Source: Lachnospiraceae bacterium | GTDB taxonomy: Bacteria > Bacillota > Clostridia > Lachnospirales > Lachnospiraceae | Length of the DNA stretch: 51,744 bases | Assembly: GCA_017625255.1 (NCBI GenBank) | Contig: JAGALK010000095.1 | Span: 1-51,744 of the forward strand | Direction: 5' to 3' | Part shown: one piece after another, positions 25,696 to 34,755 of the stretch | How the letters are laid out: each line of letters starts with the position of its first letter | Position numbering within the stretch: position 1 is the stretch's first letter | Made by a program: the position numbers and the translations under genes | The notes under the pieces: generated by a model | Told to the model about the DNA's origin: nothing | Database searches by the model: none | The model's input: the letters and a program-made list of their open reading frames with translations, nothing else

Positions 25696-26853
25696 ATGAA
25701 TAAGAAAAAAGCGTTAGTTACTGCCTCTGTGGCATCCATGATAGATTTATTTAATAGAGATAATATTCGTATCCTGCAGGAGCTTGGCTATGAGGTAGAA
25801 ATTGCTTCGAATTTTGCCTTTGGCAGTATTACCAGTCAAAAAAGAGTAGATGCGTTCAAACAGGAAATGGAAAATAAAGGAATTCGTGTGATTCATGTGC
25901 CGATTCCAAGAAGTATAACAGACATTAAGCATATTATTTCTTCCTATAAACAGATGAAAAAGCTGATACGGGAAGAGGAATACGCCCTTGTGCATACACA
26001 ATCCCCTATCGGTGGTGTTGTAGCAAGGCTTGCGGCAAAAAAATGGAGGAAAAAGGGAACCAGAGTAATTTATACGGCTCACGGTTTCCATTTTTTTAAT
26101 GGAGCATCAAAAGCAAGCTGGCTATTATTTTATCCGATTGAAAAGCTGCTGTCTAAGGGTACAGATGTGTTAATCACTATAAATGCAGAGGATTATGAGA
26201 GAGCAAAAAAATTTAGTGCCAAAAGAGTTTGCTATGTGCCGGGAATCGGTGTAGATGTAGACAAATTCCGTAAGCCAACAGAAAATAGAGAAGCATTGCG
26301 ACAGGAATTTGGTTTTGCAGAAGAAGATTTTGTGCTCTTAAGCGTAGGACAGCTTTCTAAGCGAAAAAATCAGGAAACCATGATTCGCGCTATGGCACAG
26401 ATATCGGATAGAAATGTAAAATATTTAGTGGTTGGTTTGGGAGAAATGGAAGAAGCCGACAGAAAGTTGATTATGGAACTTGGACTAAAAGACAGAGTGA
26501 TTTTAGCCGGTTATAAAGATAATGTGGACGAGCTTTTGCATACGGCAGATGCTTTCGTATTTCCATCTCTGCAGGAAGGTCTTCCAGTGTCTTTGATGGA
26601 GGCTATGGCAGCAGGACTGCCGATTATTGCCAGTAAGATACGGGGGAATACGGATTTGATTACGGATGGTATGGAAGGAATGCTGGTAGAAGCGATGGAT
26701 ACGACAGCTTATGCAAAGGCTGTTATGGAGCTGAAAGCGGATAGTTCATTGCAAAAAAGCTATAGGAATTGTGCACTGGAGAAGATACAGGGATTTAGTG
26801 CAGCGTGTGTACATGATAGGATGAAGGATATTTATCAAAGTATTGAGAAATAG
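25696..26853 (+). CDS. Glycosyltransferase family 4
   Basis: A 385-residue GT-B retaining glycosyltransferase. Visible are ALVHTQSPIGGVVARLAAKK with VIYTAHGFHFF (acceptor-side domain), VPGIGVDVDKF, LSVGQLSKRKNQETMI, and the donor-site FPSLQEGLPVSLMEAMAAGLPII with the E-x7-E pattern. These are the signs of the EpsD/CapM/PglA type that often adds the second sugar to an undecaprenyl-diphospho-HexNAc. The gene begins at the base after the upstream stop codon. Its place after dehydratase, PglC and reductase supports the second-sugar role, but this is context only. Confidence 0.92.
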   Translation: MNKKKALVTASVASMIDLFNRDNIRILQELGYEVEIASNFAFGSITSQKRVDAFKQEMENKGIRVIHVPIPRSITDIKHIISSYKQMKKLIREEEYALVHTQSPIGGVVARLAAKKWRKKGTRVIYTAHGFHFFNGASKASWLLFYPIEKLLSKGTDVLITINAEDYERAKKFSAKRVCYVPGIGVDVDKFRKPTENREALRQEFGFAEEDFVLLSVGQLSKRKNQETMIRAMAQISDRNVKYLVVGLGEMEEADRKLIMELGLKDRVILAGYKDNVDELLHTADAFVFPSLQEGLPVSLMEAMAAGLPIIASKIRGNTDLITDGMEGMLVEAMDTTAYAKAVMELKADSSLQKSYRNCALEKIQGFSAACVHDRMKDIYQSIEK

Positions 26854-26872
26854 GTAACACAGGAGGAAAACT

Positions 26873-27697
26873 ATGCCGGAAGTATCGGTAATTATGGCGG
26901 TATATAATGTTTCGGATAAGAAAATTTTAGAAGAAGCCATAGATTCGATTTTACAACAGACTTTTGATGATTTTGAACTGGTTATCTGTGATGATGGATC
27001 TGTGAATGATACATGGAATATATTGCAGGAGCTGGCTACAAAGGATATCAGGATTAAAATTATTCATAACGAGGAAAATTGCAAAGCCGGATATGCCAGA
27101 AATACCTGTATACAGGCAGCAACGGGGCGATATATTCTGGTGATGGATGCAGATGATATATCTGCACCAAAGCGGATAGAGAAATTATATAATTTTTTAG
27201 AGGAACATCAGGAATATGACTTTGTGGGCAGTAAGGGCGAATTTTTCGTGGAGAAAATTGGTGACGATGGAGAGCTTTACTGGTATGAAAAAGCTCCGCA
27301 GCCAAAGGACTTTCTATTTTCCTTGCCTTTTGTACATGCTTCCATTATGTTTCGAAAAGAGGCACTGGACATGGTAAGCGGTTATAACACCGCAAAAAAG
27401 GTTATCCGGGCAGAGGATTATGATTTATTGCTTCGGCTGTATGGTGAAGGTATGAAAGGTTATAATCTGGCAGATGTACTCTATTATATTCGCAGAGATG
27501 AAAGCCAGTATAAACGCAGAAAATACCGTTACCGTTTTCATGAGGCATATATCAAGTATCGTGGTTTTAAAAAGTTAGGATTAATGCCCAAGGGCATAAT
27601 ATATGTTGTAAAACCATTAATTGTGGGGTTGATTCCCATTCGGTTGATGAAGGTTATACAAAAACGATATTACAGCGATAAGCAGGGTGAAAAATAG
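26873..27697 (+). CDS. Glycosyltransferase family 2
   Basis: A 274-residue GT-A enzyme. The N-terminus VSVIMAVYNVSDKKILEEAI and FELVICDDGSVNDTW are the donor-binding strands. VMDADD is the DxD site, and HASIMFRKEALDMV with RAEDYDLLLRLY is the acceptor/catalytic region. The layout matches the gene at 8488. The C-terminus is basic and amphipathic (RYRYRFHEAYIKYRGFKK), consistent with membrane-surface association. AGGAGG precedes the ATG. The next gene starts on the base after its stop. The linkage made is unknown. Confidence 0.9.
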   Translation: MPEVSVIMAVYNVSDKKILEEAIDSILQQTFDDFELVICDDGSVNDTWNILQELATKDIRIKIIHNEENCKAGYARNTCIQAATGRYILVMDADDISAPKRIEKLYNFLEEHQEYDFVGSKGEFFVEKIGDDGELYWYEKAPQPKDFLFSLPFVHASIMFRKEALDMVSGYNTAKKVIRAEDYDLLLRLYGEGMKGYNLADVLYYIRRDESQYKRRKYRYRFHEAYIKYRGFKKLGLMPKGIIYVVKPLIVGLIPIRLMKVIQKRYYSDKQGEK

Positions 27698-28636
27698 ATG
27701 TTAGGAATCGTAATTTTAAATTATCAGACATGGGAGATTAGTCTTCGGTGTATGCAAAGTATAGCAGATACAAAACAAGACTTAGCATGTAGAATCTATC
27801 TTGTGGATAATGCTTCAAAAGCATCAATGCCGGAAAATATCCGGCAGTATATAGCAGAACATGAAAAAGAGATATGCTTTATTCAATCCCCAGAGAACAG
27901 AGGTTATGCCGCAGGGAATAATATCGGAATAAAAAGAGCCTTAGAGGATGGCTGCGACACCCTTGTTATTACCAATAATGACATAGTATTCTGCAAGGAT
28001 TCTCTGCAAAATTTTATCAAAGCCTTTGAAAAACATAAAGAGGTGGGAATCATAGGACCAAAAGTAGTAGATTCCAATGGAAATTTCCAGAGAAGCCGAT
28101 GTTCTATGAAAACCGGTATGAAAGAGATATTTCAGATCTATACGCTGGCAAAGTTCTTTTGCAAAAAGAAATTTCGAGCATATTATTGCTTAGACCAGAA
28201 TCCAGACCAAGAGTCTTATACTTATCATGTTTCCGGGTGCTGTTTTGCAATAACAGCAGAATGTGCAAAAGTCATTACGCCATTGGATGAGGGAACGATG
28301 CTGTATTATGAGGAACCAATTATTGGTATTCGTATGGAAGAAGCAGGGTTTAAAACATGGTATGAGCCAAAAGGTGTTGTAGTGCATAAGCATGGAGCCA
28401 CCACAGATGGTGTAGAGCCTTTTATGTTTCAGTGTATTTGTGAGAGCGAGTTGTACTATTGTAGCAAATACCTTCATGCAAAAAAATGGCAATTAGGATT
28501 ATTGCTTCATTACAGAAACATTCTCTACAGAATACGAAGCCGAACGGACATCCGTTTGAGAGAATATTACAAAACTTATAGGAAAGCTACAAAGTGTGCC
28601 TATGAAAGGGCAAAAGAATGTCCAAACTTGCGTTGA
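27698..28636 (+). CDS. Glycosyltransferase family 2, rhamnosyltransferase-like
   Basis: A 312-residue GT2 protein of the WbbL-like type: LGIVILNYQTWEISLRCMQSI, IYLVDNASK, ENRGYAAGNNIGIKRA, TNNDIVF as the DxD equivalent, and EEPIIGIRMEEAGFKTW downstream. Many relatives use dTDP-L-rhamnose, and rfbBAC are at the start of the locus, so a rhamnosyl transfer is plausible. This is inference; substrate specificity cannot be read from these motifs. The stop codon lies inside the promoter for the third exporter, so it is the last gene of module B. Confidence 0.88.
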   Translation: MLGIVILNYQTWEISLRCMQSIADTKQDLACRIYLVDNASKASMPENIRQYIAEHEKEICFIQSPENRGYAAGNNIGIKRALEDGCDTLVITNNDIVFCKDSLQNFIKAFEKHKEVGIIGPKVVDSNGNFQRSRCSMKTGMKEIFQIYTLAKFFCKKKFRAYYCLDQNPDQESYTYHVSGCCFAITAECAKVITPLDEGTMLYYEEPIIGIRMEEAGFKTWYEPKGVVVHKHGATTDGVEPFMFQCICESELYYCSKYLHAKKWQLGLLLHYRNILYRIRSRTDIRLREYYKTYRKATKCAYERAKECPNLR

Positions 28637-28656
28637 CATACTAAGTGTGCTATAAT
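28628..28656 (+). promoter_or_regulatory. Extended -10 promoter for module C
   Basis: TG at 28648-28649, one base, then TATAAT (28651-28656) forms an extended -10, with TTGCGT at 28628-28633 giving a 17-base spacer. A consensus TTGACA at 28633 is present but only 12 bases from TATAAT. The element overlaps the end of the preceding glycosyltransferase gene and lies about 50 bases before the permease start. The sequence context (TAAGTG before the -10) resembles that of the promoter near 330. Confidence 0.5.
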
Positions 28657-28708
28657 TATAGCCGAGTATTGTAAAAAGTATATGAAAGACCTAAAAGGAG
28701 CAGACGAA

Positions 28709-29488
28709 ATGAGAGTCATAAATGATATAAAAAGATATTCTTTATACCTATTATGTGCTACAAGAGCCAGATTAAAAGCAGAAGTGACCAATTCTTACCT
28801 GAACTGGATATGGTGGATTTTAGAGCCATTTTGTTATATGTTGATTTATACTATTATCTTTGGTTATATTTTTGCATCAGGAGAAGACAAATTTCCTGTA
28901 TATATCTTTATCGGAAGTACCATGTGGACTTTCTTTAGTAAAACAATAGCAGCAAGTGTTACTATGATACGGGCAAAAGAATCCGTGATCTCAAAAGTGT
29001 ATATACCGAAATATATTTTATTGATAGTTGAGATGTTGGTGAATGGATTCAAGTTGCTCGTTTCATCATGTTTAACAGCCATTATGTTAGTGATTTTCAA
29101 AGTGCAGATAACCTGGAATATTTTATGGGTAATTCCGGTATTACTTATCTTTTTTATGGTAACCTTTTGTATCGGAACCATTCTTATGCATATAGGTATT
29201 TATGTGAATGATTTATCTCAGATTATCGGTATTGTATTAAATATGCTCATGTATTTTACGGGGATCTTTTTTTCTATTGAAAGCCGAGTGAAGGAGCCGT
29301 TGTGCTCCATTCTTGGAATTGGTAACCCAGTGGCATTTCTATTGACTTCCACGCGTAAAGCAGTCATGTATGCAAGTACGCCGGAACTGCCGATTTTAGC
29401 AGTATGGGCGGTACTTTCAGTAGTGATATCTGCGATAGGTATCCGATTGATCTATAAGAATGAGAATACTTATGTAAAGATTATGTAG
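28709..29488 (+). CDS. Polysaccharide ABC exporter, permease subunit 3
   Basis: A 259-residue ABC-2 type permease with about six helices. It has the entry motif LKAEVTNSYLNWIWWILEPFCYMLIY, IYVNDLSQIIGIVLNMLMYFTGIFF in the second half, and IGNPVAFLLTSTRKAVMY before the last helix. I start at ATG 28709, which has AGGAG 8 bases upstream, rather than the earlier in-frame ATG at 28682. It is 7 bases from its ATPase. This is the third exporter pair of the window and is driven by its own promoter. It diverges from permease 2 in the N-terminal motif (YLNWIWW rather than YLGILWS). Confidence 0.9.
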   Translation: MRVINDIKRYSLYLLCATRARLKAEVTNSYLNWIWWILEPFCYMLIYTIIFGYIFASGEDKFPVYIFIGSTMWTFFSKTIAASVTMIRAKESVISKVYIPKYILLIVEMLVNGFKLLVSSCLTAIMLVIFKVQITWNILWVIPVLLIFFMVTFCIGTILMHIGIYVNDLSQIIGIVLNMLMYFTGIFFSIESRVKEPLCSILGIGNPVAFLLTSTRKAVMYASTPELPILAVWAVLSVVISAIGIRLIYKNENTYVKIM

Positions 29489-29495
29489 AGGTGAA

Positions 29496-30224
29496 ATGAT
29501 GACAGAATATGCAATAAAAGTCGATGATGTACATTTGTCTTATTGTAGTCAGAGCGGGATGTCAATAAGGGATATATTTCGGGGAAAAGCCGCTAAGAAA
29601 AATGAATTTCAGGCATTAAAAGGAATTAGTTTTTCACTGGAAAAAGGAAAGATTTTAGGAATTGTAGGAAAGAATGGTAGTGGAAAATCTACATTACTGC
29701 GTGCAATTGGAGGAATTTTCTCAGCAGATAAAGGAAGTATTGATTTGTGTAATAATAAGGTTTCTTTATTATCCATTGGTGTTGGATTTGATTATCTGCT
29801 TACTGGGCGCGAAAATGTATTATTATCCGGTTTGCTGACAGGTTTTACTAAGGCTGAAATTATGGCAAAGATGGATGATATTATTGAATTTGCGGAAATT
29901 GGAGAGTTTATTGATAAACCGGTACATACCTATTCCAGCGGTATGTATTCTAAACTGGCATTTTCGTTGGCAACAGAATTAAATACAGATATTCTGCTGA
30001 TTGATGAGGTATTAAGTGTTGGTGATGAAAAGTTTGCCAAAAAGAGTTATTACCGTATGAAAGAGCTGATTCAGAATAAGGATCATACGGTTGTAATTGT
30101 TTCACATAATTTACAAACATTAGAAGATTTGTGTGATGAAATATTATGGATTCATGAGGGTGAAGTAAAGATGCTTGGAAATCCAGAAGAAGTTTTAAGA
30201 GAGTATAAGCAGTTTATGAAGTAG
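29496..30224 (+). CDS. Polysaccharide ABC exporter, ATPase subunit 3 (minimal)
   Basis: A 242-residue ABC domain only: Walker A GKNGSGKST (58-66), signature TYSSGM (145-150), Walker B DILLIDE (165-171), and a switch His in VIVSHN. It ends directly after the ABC fold with no carbohydrate-binding or coiled-coil tail, so this exporter should not select a capped chain end in the way expected of the 3930 protein. The start is ATG 29496 or the adjacent ATG 29499, after GAGGTG. It is followed 11 bases later by the dTDP-ketosugar isomerase. Confidence 0.92.
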   Translation: MMTEYAIKVDDVHLSYCSQSGMSIRDIFRGKAAKKNEFQALKGISFSLEKGKILGIVGKNGSGKSTLLRAIGGIFSADKGSIDLCNNKVSLLSIGVGFDYLLTGRENVLLSGLLTGFTKAEIMAKMDDIIEFAEIGEFIDKPVHTYSSGMYSKLAFSLATELNTDILLIDEVLSVGDEKFAKKSYYRMKELIQNKDHTVVIVSHNLQTLEDLCDEILWIHEGEVKMLGNPEEVLREYKQFMK

Positions 30225-30235
30225 GAGGAAGAGAA

Positions 30236-30649
30236 ATGGTTGTGGATTGGTTTTATGCACAGCAGCATGGAGATGACAGGGGACAGTTGGTTGCATTAGA
30301 GGCACAGAAAGAAATTCCTTTTGAAATAAAGCGTGTATATTATATTTATGATACATTAACAGGAGTGCGCCGTGGTTTTCATGCGCATAAACAGTTAAAG
30401 CAGTTGTTGATCTGTGTCAGCGGTTCCTGCAAGATTTTATTGGATGATGGGACAGATAAGGAAATTGTTACTTTGAATAAACCATACGAGGGAATCTTTG
30501 TACAGAGCAATATGTGGAGAGAAATGTATGATTTTTCTCCGGATGCAGTATTATTAGTGCTGGCTTCTGAAATGTATGATGAATCTGATTACATAAGAGA
30601 TTATGACCAGTTTTTGGAGTATGTGAAATCATCCGGGGGCGATAAATAA
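30236..30649 (+). CDS. dTDP-4-keto-6-deoxyglucose 3,4-ketoisomerase (FdtA/QdtA family cupin)
   Basis: A 137-residue single cupin that moves the keto group of dTDP-4-keto-6-deoxyglucose from C4 to C3, preparing a 3-amino sugar. Family features are DDRGQLVALE, FEIKRVYYIYDT, VRRGFHAHKQLKQ with the paired His residues, VSGSCKILLDDG and WREMYDFSPDAVLLVLASEMYDESDYIRDYDQF; the last is the family's C-terminal signature. Whether the product is the gluco (QdtA) or galacto (FdtA) epimer cannot be told by eye. The aminotransferase at 32100 is the expected next enzyme and RfbA/RfbB supply its substrate. Confidence 0.92.
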   Translation: MVVDWFYAQQHGDDRGQLVALEAQKEIPFEIKRVYYIYDTLTGVRRGFHAHKQLKQLLICVSGSCKILLDDGTDKEIVTLNKPYEGIFVQSNMWREMYDFSPDAVLLVLASEMYDESDYIRDYDQFLEYVKSSGGDK

Positions 30650-32083
30650 TTGAATCAGATTTTAAAAGATTTTGAAAAAATGAAGCGCATTGCCTACGGG
30701 TATGCAAAAAAGCAGGAATGGGACAAGGCGCTTAAAACCATTTTTTTTGCAAGTGGTTTTATGTTTAACATGAATCAGATATTGTATGATGCTGATTTGG
30801 AAAAGCTTCTTGAAGACATTGCCAGAGAAAATGTGATATTGTCAAGAAAAAAAGAAAAAAAAGAGAATACCCTATTGTATTATGACAGCTTTGGACAGGC
30901 GAAGCGAGGGCTGACCCAGATATACCTAAAGGGGTTATCTAAGCTTGGATTTCATATCCTATATGTTACATTTCAGATTTATGACAGGGTAAAGCAGGAT
31001 GTTTTGCCTTATGTAAAAGAAGAGGATATGTATTTTGTTTCTAACGATACGCCGTTAAACCAGATGAAAGAATTGGTAGAAATTGTTGAAGAGTCGGGAG
31101 CAGAGCGTATTTTCATGTACCTTATGCCGGATGATGTGGTGGCTGTCGGGGCATTTTCACTGTTTGCCGGACAAATAAAACGGTATCAGATTAATCTTAC
31201 CGATCATGCTTTTTGGCTGGGGAAAAATATATCCGATGTAGTAATGAATTTTCGTAAATTTGGTACAAAGGTCTGTAGTCAGTATCGCGGAATAGAAAAA
31301 GGAAAGAATGTATATCTGCCGTACTATCCGGGAAATGTAAGTACAGAATATCTGGGACTGGATTTTGTGGATAACAGCAAGCCTTTTATGTTTTCAGGAG
31401 GAAATCTTTATAAAACCCACAGCAAAGACGGCATATTTTATAAGCTTATCAGGCAGATGCTTGAAGCGTATGATGTTAATTTTGCATATTTTGGTGATGG
31501 AGATGCAAAGGAAATGATGCGTCTGTGCAAAGAATATCCGGGAAGGATTATTTTCAGCAGGGAGCGGACAGATTTCTTTGAGGTCTTAAAACGGAGTACG
31601 GTGTATTTGTCGACATATCCTTACAATGGTGGTCTGATGACACAATATGCTCTGCTGGCGAAAAAGGTGCCGGTGACATTATGTTGTGATGGAATCGAAC
31701 CGGAATTGACGATTAACCATGAAAATACCTTCTGGAATTTAAATTCTGTAGAAGAGGTGTTAGAAGAAATCGGAAGACTATTAAAGGATGCAGATTACCG
31801 TAGAAAGCAGGAAAGCCGGTTAGAGGAATTTATCATAGATGAAGAACAGTTTGCCATAGAACTGGCAAGCATTTTGAAAGAGAATGTATGTCTGAGGGAT
31901 GTAGAAGACCAAAAAGTAGACATGAATGGATTTGTAGAACATCCCCGATGGTATTATCAGGGATTGCGATATAACAGGCTCTTTTTCAGAAGAGACGGAT
32001 TTTTCTTTTTACATTTTTTCCCGGTTCGCTATATGACCGGAGCAGTAGGAAGAATATTAGAACGCATTTATAATGGAAAGTAA
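30650..32083 (+). CDS. GT-B fold glycosyltransferase-like protein
   Basis: A 477-residue protein that starts at TTG directly after the upstream stop codon; an alternative is ATG 30680. The C-terminal half looks like a GT-B donor domain: [76 protein letters not shown], then a helical region ([16 protein letters not shown]). The N-terminal half (about 60-250) is another alpha/beta domain. I do not recognise a specific CAZy family. It sits between the two enzymes of a 3-amino-sugar pathway, so it may transfer that sugar; this is inferred from position. There is no signal peptide. Confidence 0.6.
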   Translation: MNQILKDFEKMKRIAYGYAKKQEWDKALKTIFFASGFMFNMNQILYDADLEKLLEDIARENVILSRKKEKKENTLLYYDSFGQAKRGLTQIYLKGLSKLGFHILYVTFQIYDRVKQDVLPYVKEEDMYFVSNDTPLNQMKELVEIVEESGAERIFMYLMPDDVVAVGAFSLFAGQIKRYQINLTDHAFWLGKNISDVVMNFRKFGTKVCSQYRGIEKGKNVYLPYYPGNVSTEYLGLDFVDNSKPFMFSGGNLYKTHSKDGIFYKLIRQMLEAYDVNFAYFGDGDAKEMMRLCKEYPGRIIFSRERTDFFEVLKRSTVYLSTYPYNGGLMTQYALLAKKVPVTLCCDGIEPELTINHENTFWNLNSVEEVLEEIGRLLKDADYRRKQESRLEEFIIDEEQFAIELASILKENVCLRDVEDQKVDMNGFVEHPRWYYQGLRYNRLFFRRDGFFFLHFFPVRYMTGAVGRILERIYNGK

Positions 32084-32099
32084 TAGAAGGAGGAAGAAT

Positions 32100-33200
32100 A
32101 TGAAAATACCATATCTGAATTTAGGAAATATGCACGAACCATTAAAAGAGGAGCTTATGCAGCAGTTTGAGGCAGTTTTAGACAGCCAGTGGTTTATTCA
32201 GGGTAAAAAATGTACAGAATTTGAAAATGATTTTGCAGAGTACTGTGGAGCAAAATACTGTGTGGGTGTAGGCAATGGGTTGGATTCCATTCGTATTATT
32301 TTACAGGCATATGGCATTGGCGAAGGTGACGAGGTGATCGTTCCGGCAAATACATTTATTGCAACTGTACTTGCCGTAAGCTATGTGGGAGCAACTCCTG
32401 TGTTGGTAGATGCCGACGAAAAGACCTGGAATATTCATCTGGATAAAATCGAAGAGAAAATCACAGATAAGACAAAGGCTATCATCGTGGTGCATTTATA
32501 CGGAAGAGTTGTAGAAATGGATCCTGTGATGAAATTAGCAGAAAAATATAATTTAAAAATTATCGAAGATTCTGCCCAGGGACATGGTGCCCTTTATCAT
32601 GGAAAAGTCACCGGAAACTTAGGTCATGCAGCATCCTTTAGTTTTTATCCGGGTAAAAACTTAGGTGCATTAGGAGACAGCGGTGCGGTTACCACAAATG
32701 ACAAAGAATTAGCGGATAAGGTAAGAGCTATCTGTACTTACGGATCATATAAGAAATACGATCATCAGTTAAAGGGCTGCAATTCCAGATTGGATGAAGT
32801 GCAGGCAGCTTTGCTTTCAGTGAAGTTAAAACACTTAAATGATTGGAATGAAGAAAGAAAGAATATTGCAGCGCAGTATAATGAAAAGATTACAAATCCA
32901 AGATTTACATTGCCGTTAGTAGAAGAGAGAGATACCCATGTATTCCATGTGTATCCGGTTCTATGTAAAAACAGAGATAAGTTGATTACCTATTTAGAGG
33001 ACTTAGGAATTACGACAAACATACATTACCCAATTCCTATTCCAATGCAGGGAGCATATCCTGAACTTCGTGATACCATAGAAGAATATCCGGTAACAAA
33101 GAGAATCTGTGCAGAAGAAGTGAGTCTGCCATTATATCCAGGTATGACTCAGGAAGAGATTGATTATATTATTAATGCAATGAACCTGTATGAGGGATAA
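32100..33200 (+). CDS. dTDP-3-amino-3,6-dideoxyhexose transaminase (DegT/DnrJ/EryC1; FdtB/QdtB type)
   Basis: A PLP enzyme that aminates the 3-keto sugar made by the ketoisomerase at 30236. It begins [18 protein letters not shown], typical of the FdtB/QdtB/DesV group. It has [36 protein letters not shown], and [17 protein letters not shown] with the PLP lysine at residue 186. The 366-residue start at ATG 32100 is supported by GGAGG 6 bases upstream; an earlier ATG at 32073 overlaps the preceding gene and lacks a site. With RfbA, RfbB, the ketoisomerase and the acyltransferase at 34756 it would complete dTDP-Qui3NAcyl or dTDP-Fuc3NAcyl. The family is firm; the 3-position is inferred from the partner gene. 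Confidence 0.92.
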   Translation: MKIPYLNLGNMHEPLKEELMQQFEAVLDSQWFIQGKKCTEFENDFAEYCGAKYCVGVGNGLDSIRIILQAYGIGEGDEVIVPANTFIATVLAVSYVGATPVLVDADEKTWNIHLDKIEEKITDKTKAIIVVHLYGRVVEMDPVMKLAEKYNLKIIEDSAQGHGALYHGKVTGNLGHAASFSFYPGKNLGALGDSGAVTTNDKELADKVRAICTYGSYKKYDHQLKGCNSRLDEVQAALLSVKLKHLNDWNEERKNIAAQYNEKITNPRFTLPLVEERDTHVFHVYPVLCKNRDKLITYLEDLGITTNIHYPIPIPMQGAYPELRDTIEEYPVTKRICAEEVSLPLYPGMTQEEIDYIINAMNLYEG

Positions 33201-33235
33201 AAAATACCAAGGATTGAAAATGTGAGGTTGCAGTT

Positions 33236-34738
33236 ATGAGATGGCTTCTTTTAATGAAAGGGTTTGCAAAATTGCTGGCTGTCATCGTAAAGCTGTTTTT
33301 AGGAATTTACCATATTCTAAGAAAAGGTTTACATTTGCCAGTTATGGGATTGCGTCGTATTATGCATAAAAAGCGCGAGAAGAAGAAACATGTGGTTAAA
33401 CATGATGAGGAGGAAGCCCGTTTTATAGTGAAGGTTTTCATGCTGTGTATGTTAGTACTTCATAAACTTTATGAGGTGATACGGTACAAGCTATACTGGT
33501 GGCTGTATAAACGGAAAATCAATATTTATACAAAACTTTCAAAAAATGCGTATTTAGATGTATTCATGATTTTTGTTAGAGATGAGTTGAAGGGGGAAAA
33601 AAATAATTTACAATTTTTACAGATTGAATCTGTAGAAAACTATATAAAGGAAAAATCTCAAAAGGCTTCATTTCAGGTGGTAGAAAAAGAAAAGGAACGT
33701 TATGTGTGTGTGCCGGAGTATTTTGAAAAGAGTGAAGAAAGAATAGAAAAATTTACTTCAGAAAAAATATATGTGGCTCAGATGAATGATGTAGAGGTTA
33801 TAGGTGCAAGTGATGTTGTTATTGCAGATGGAAAATTATTAAATGATGCTGTTTCACAGGATGAAGAGAACAGGCTGGATATTCGTTACAGTGCGATTAA
33901 AAGTGTAATTAAGAAAGTGGCATTGATAGAAGCTGATGGCGAATTACTGACATTTGACGAAGGAATATACTTGTTAGGTGCAGCTTCGTATAATTACTAT
34001 CATTTGGTTGTAGAAATCTTATCTCGATTAGCGTTTGTTGATTATTATGAAGAATATAGAGAATATCCAATTTTGATTGATGAAGTTGTATTGCGAATTC
34101 CGCAGTTTGCAACAGCATTGGGATATTTTAACAAATACAATCACAAAATCATAAAAATTGAAAAGAATCAGCGATGTATGGTAAAAAAATTTGTGTTGCC
34201 GTCCCATACGGTATGGATGCCTATTAATTTGTATAATAGAAATGATATTCGTGTAAGTGATTTTCTTATCTCAGAAACAGTTTTGGAAAATATTAGGGGG
34301 ATGGTAACTTTATATCAGGAAAAAGAGCCATGGAGAAAAGTTTTTATTTCGCGTAAGAATACCATTGCGCCAAGGTTGAGAAATGAAGAGAAGATAAGAG
34401 AACTTTTTGCAGAAAATGGGTTTGAAATTATCTATACAGAAGAGTTTACATTTGAGCAGCAGGTGGAATGTTTTGGGCAGGCGAAATGTGTCGTTGCATC
34501 TTCAGGGGCAGCTTTGACAAACACTATATTCTGTCAGCCGGGAACGGTAATTGGTTGTATTATTCCATCCTATCATAGGTTTTATATGTATTCAACTATT
34601 GCATATCATCTGGGTTTAAAACCTGTTTTTTTAGATGCAGAGATTATAGAACTTACGCCATATGCAGCTTCAGATATATTTGAGTTGGATGAAGAGTATG
34701 CTTATCGCTATATCAAAAAAGTAACTAATTTATTATAA
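33236..34738 (+). CDS. Glycosyltransferase 61-like (DUF563) protein with amphipathic N-terminus
   Basis: A 500-residue protein. The C-terminal 270 residues fit the GT61/DUF563 capsular group: SYNYYHLVVEILSRLAFVD, PILIDEVVLRIPQF, FVLPSHTVWM, RKVFISRKNT, GFEIIYTEEFTFEQQVECF and CVVASSGAALTNTIFCQPG, the last being the characteristic donor-side GAxLTN motif. The first 100 residues are hydrophobic and strongly basic (LLLMKGFAKLLAVIVKLFLGIY, then KKREKKKHVVKH), suggesting membrane-surface anchoring. It lies between the 3-aminotransferase and the hexapeptide acyltransferase and may transfer the resulting amino sugar. Family confidence is moderate to good. Confidence 0.75.
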   Translation: MRWLLLMKGFAKLLAVIVKLFLGIYHILRKGLHLPVMGLRRIMHKKREKKKHVVKHDEEEARFIVKVFMLCMLVLHKLYEVIRYKLYWWLYKRKINIYTKLSKNAYLDVFMIFVRDELKGEKNNLQFLQIESVENYIKEKSQKASFQVVEKEKERYVCVPEYFEKSEERIEKFTSEKIYVAQMNDVEVIGASDVVIADGKLLNDAVSQDEENRLDIRYSAIKSVIKKVALIEADGELLTFDEGIYLLGAASYNYYHLVVEILSRLAFVDYYEEYREYPILIDEVVLRIPQFATALGYFNKYNHKIIKIEKNQRCMVKKFVLPSHTVWMPINLYNRNDIRVSDFLISETVLENIRGMVTLYQEKEPWRKVFISRKNTIAPRLRNEEKIRELFAENGFEIIYTEEFTFEQQVECFGQAKCVVASSGAALTNTIFCQPGTVIGCIIPSYHRFYMYSTIAYHLGLKPVFLDAEIIELTPYAASDIFELDEEYAYRYIKKVTNLL

Positions 34739-34755
34739 AAGATAGAGGTGAAAAT

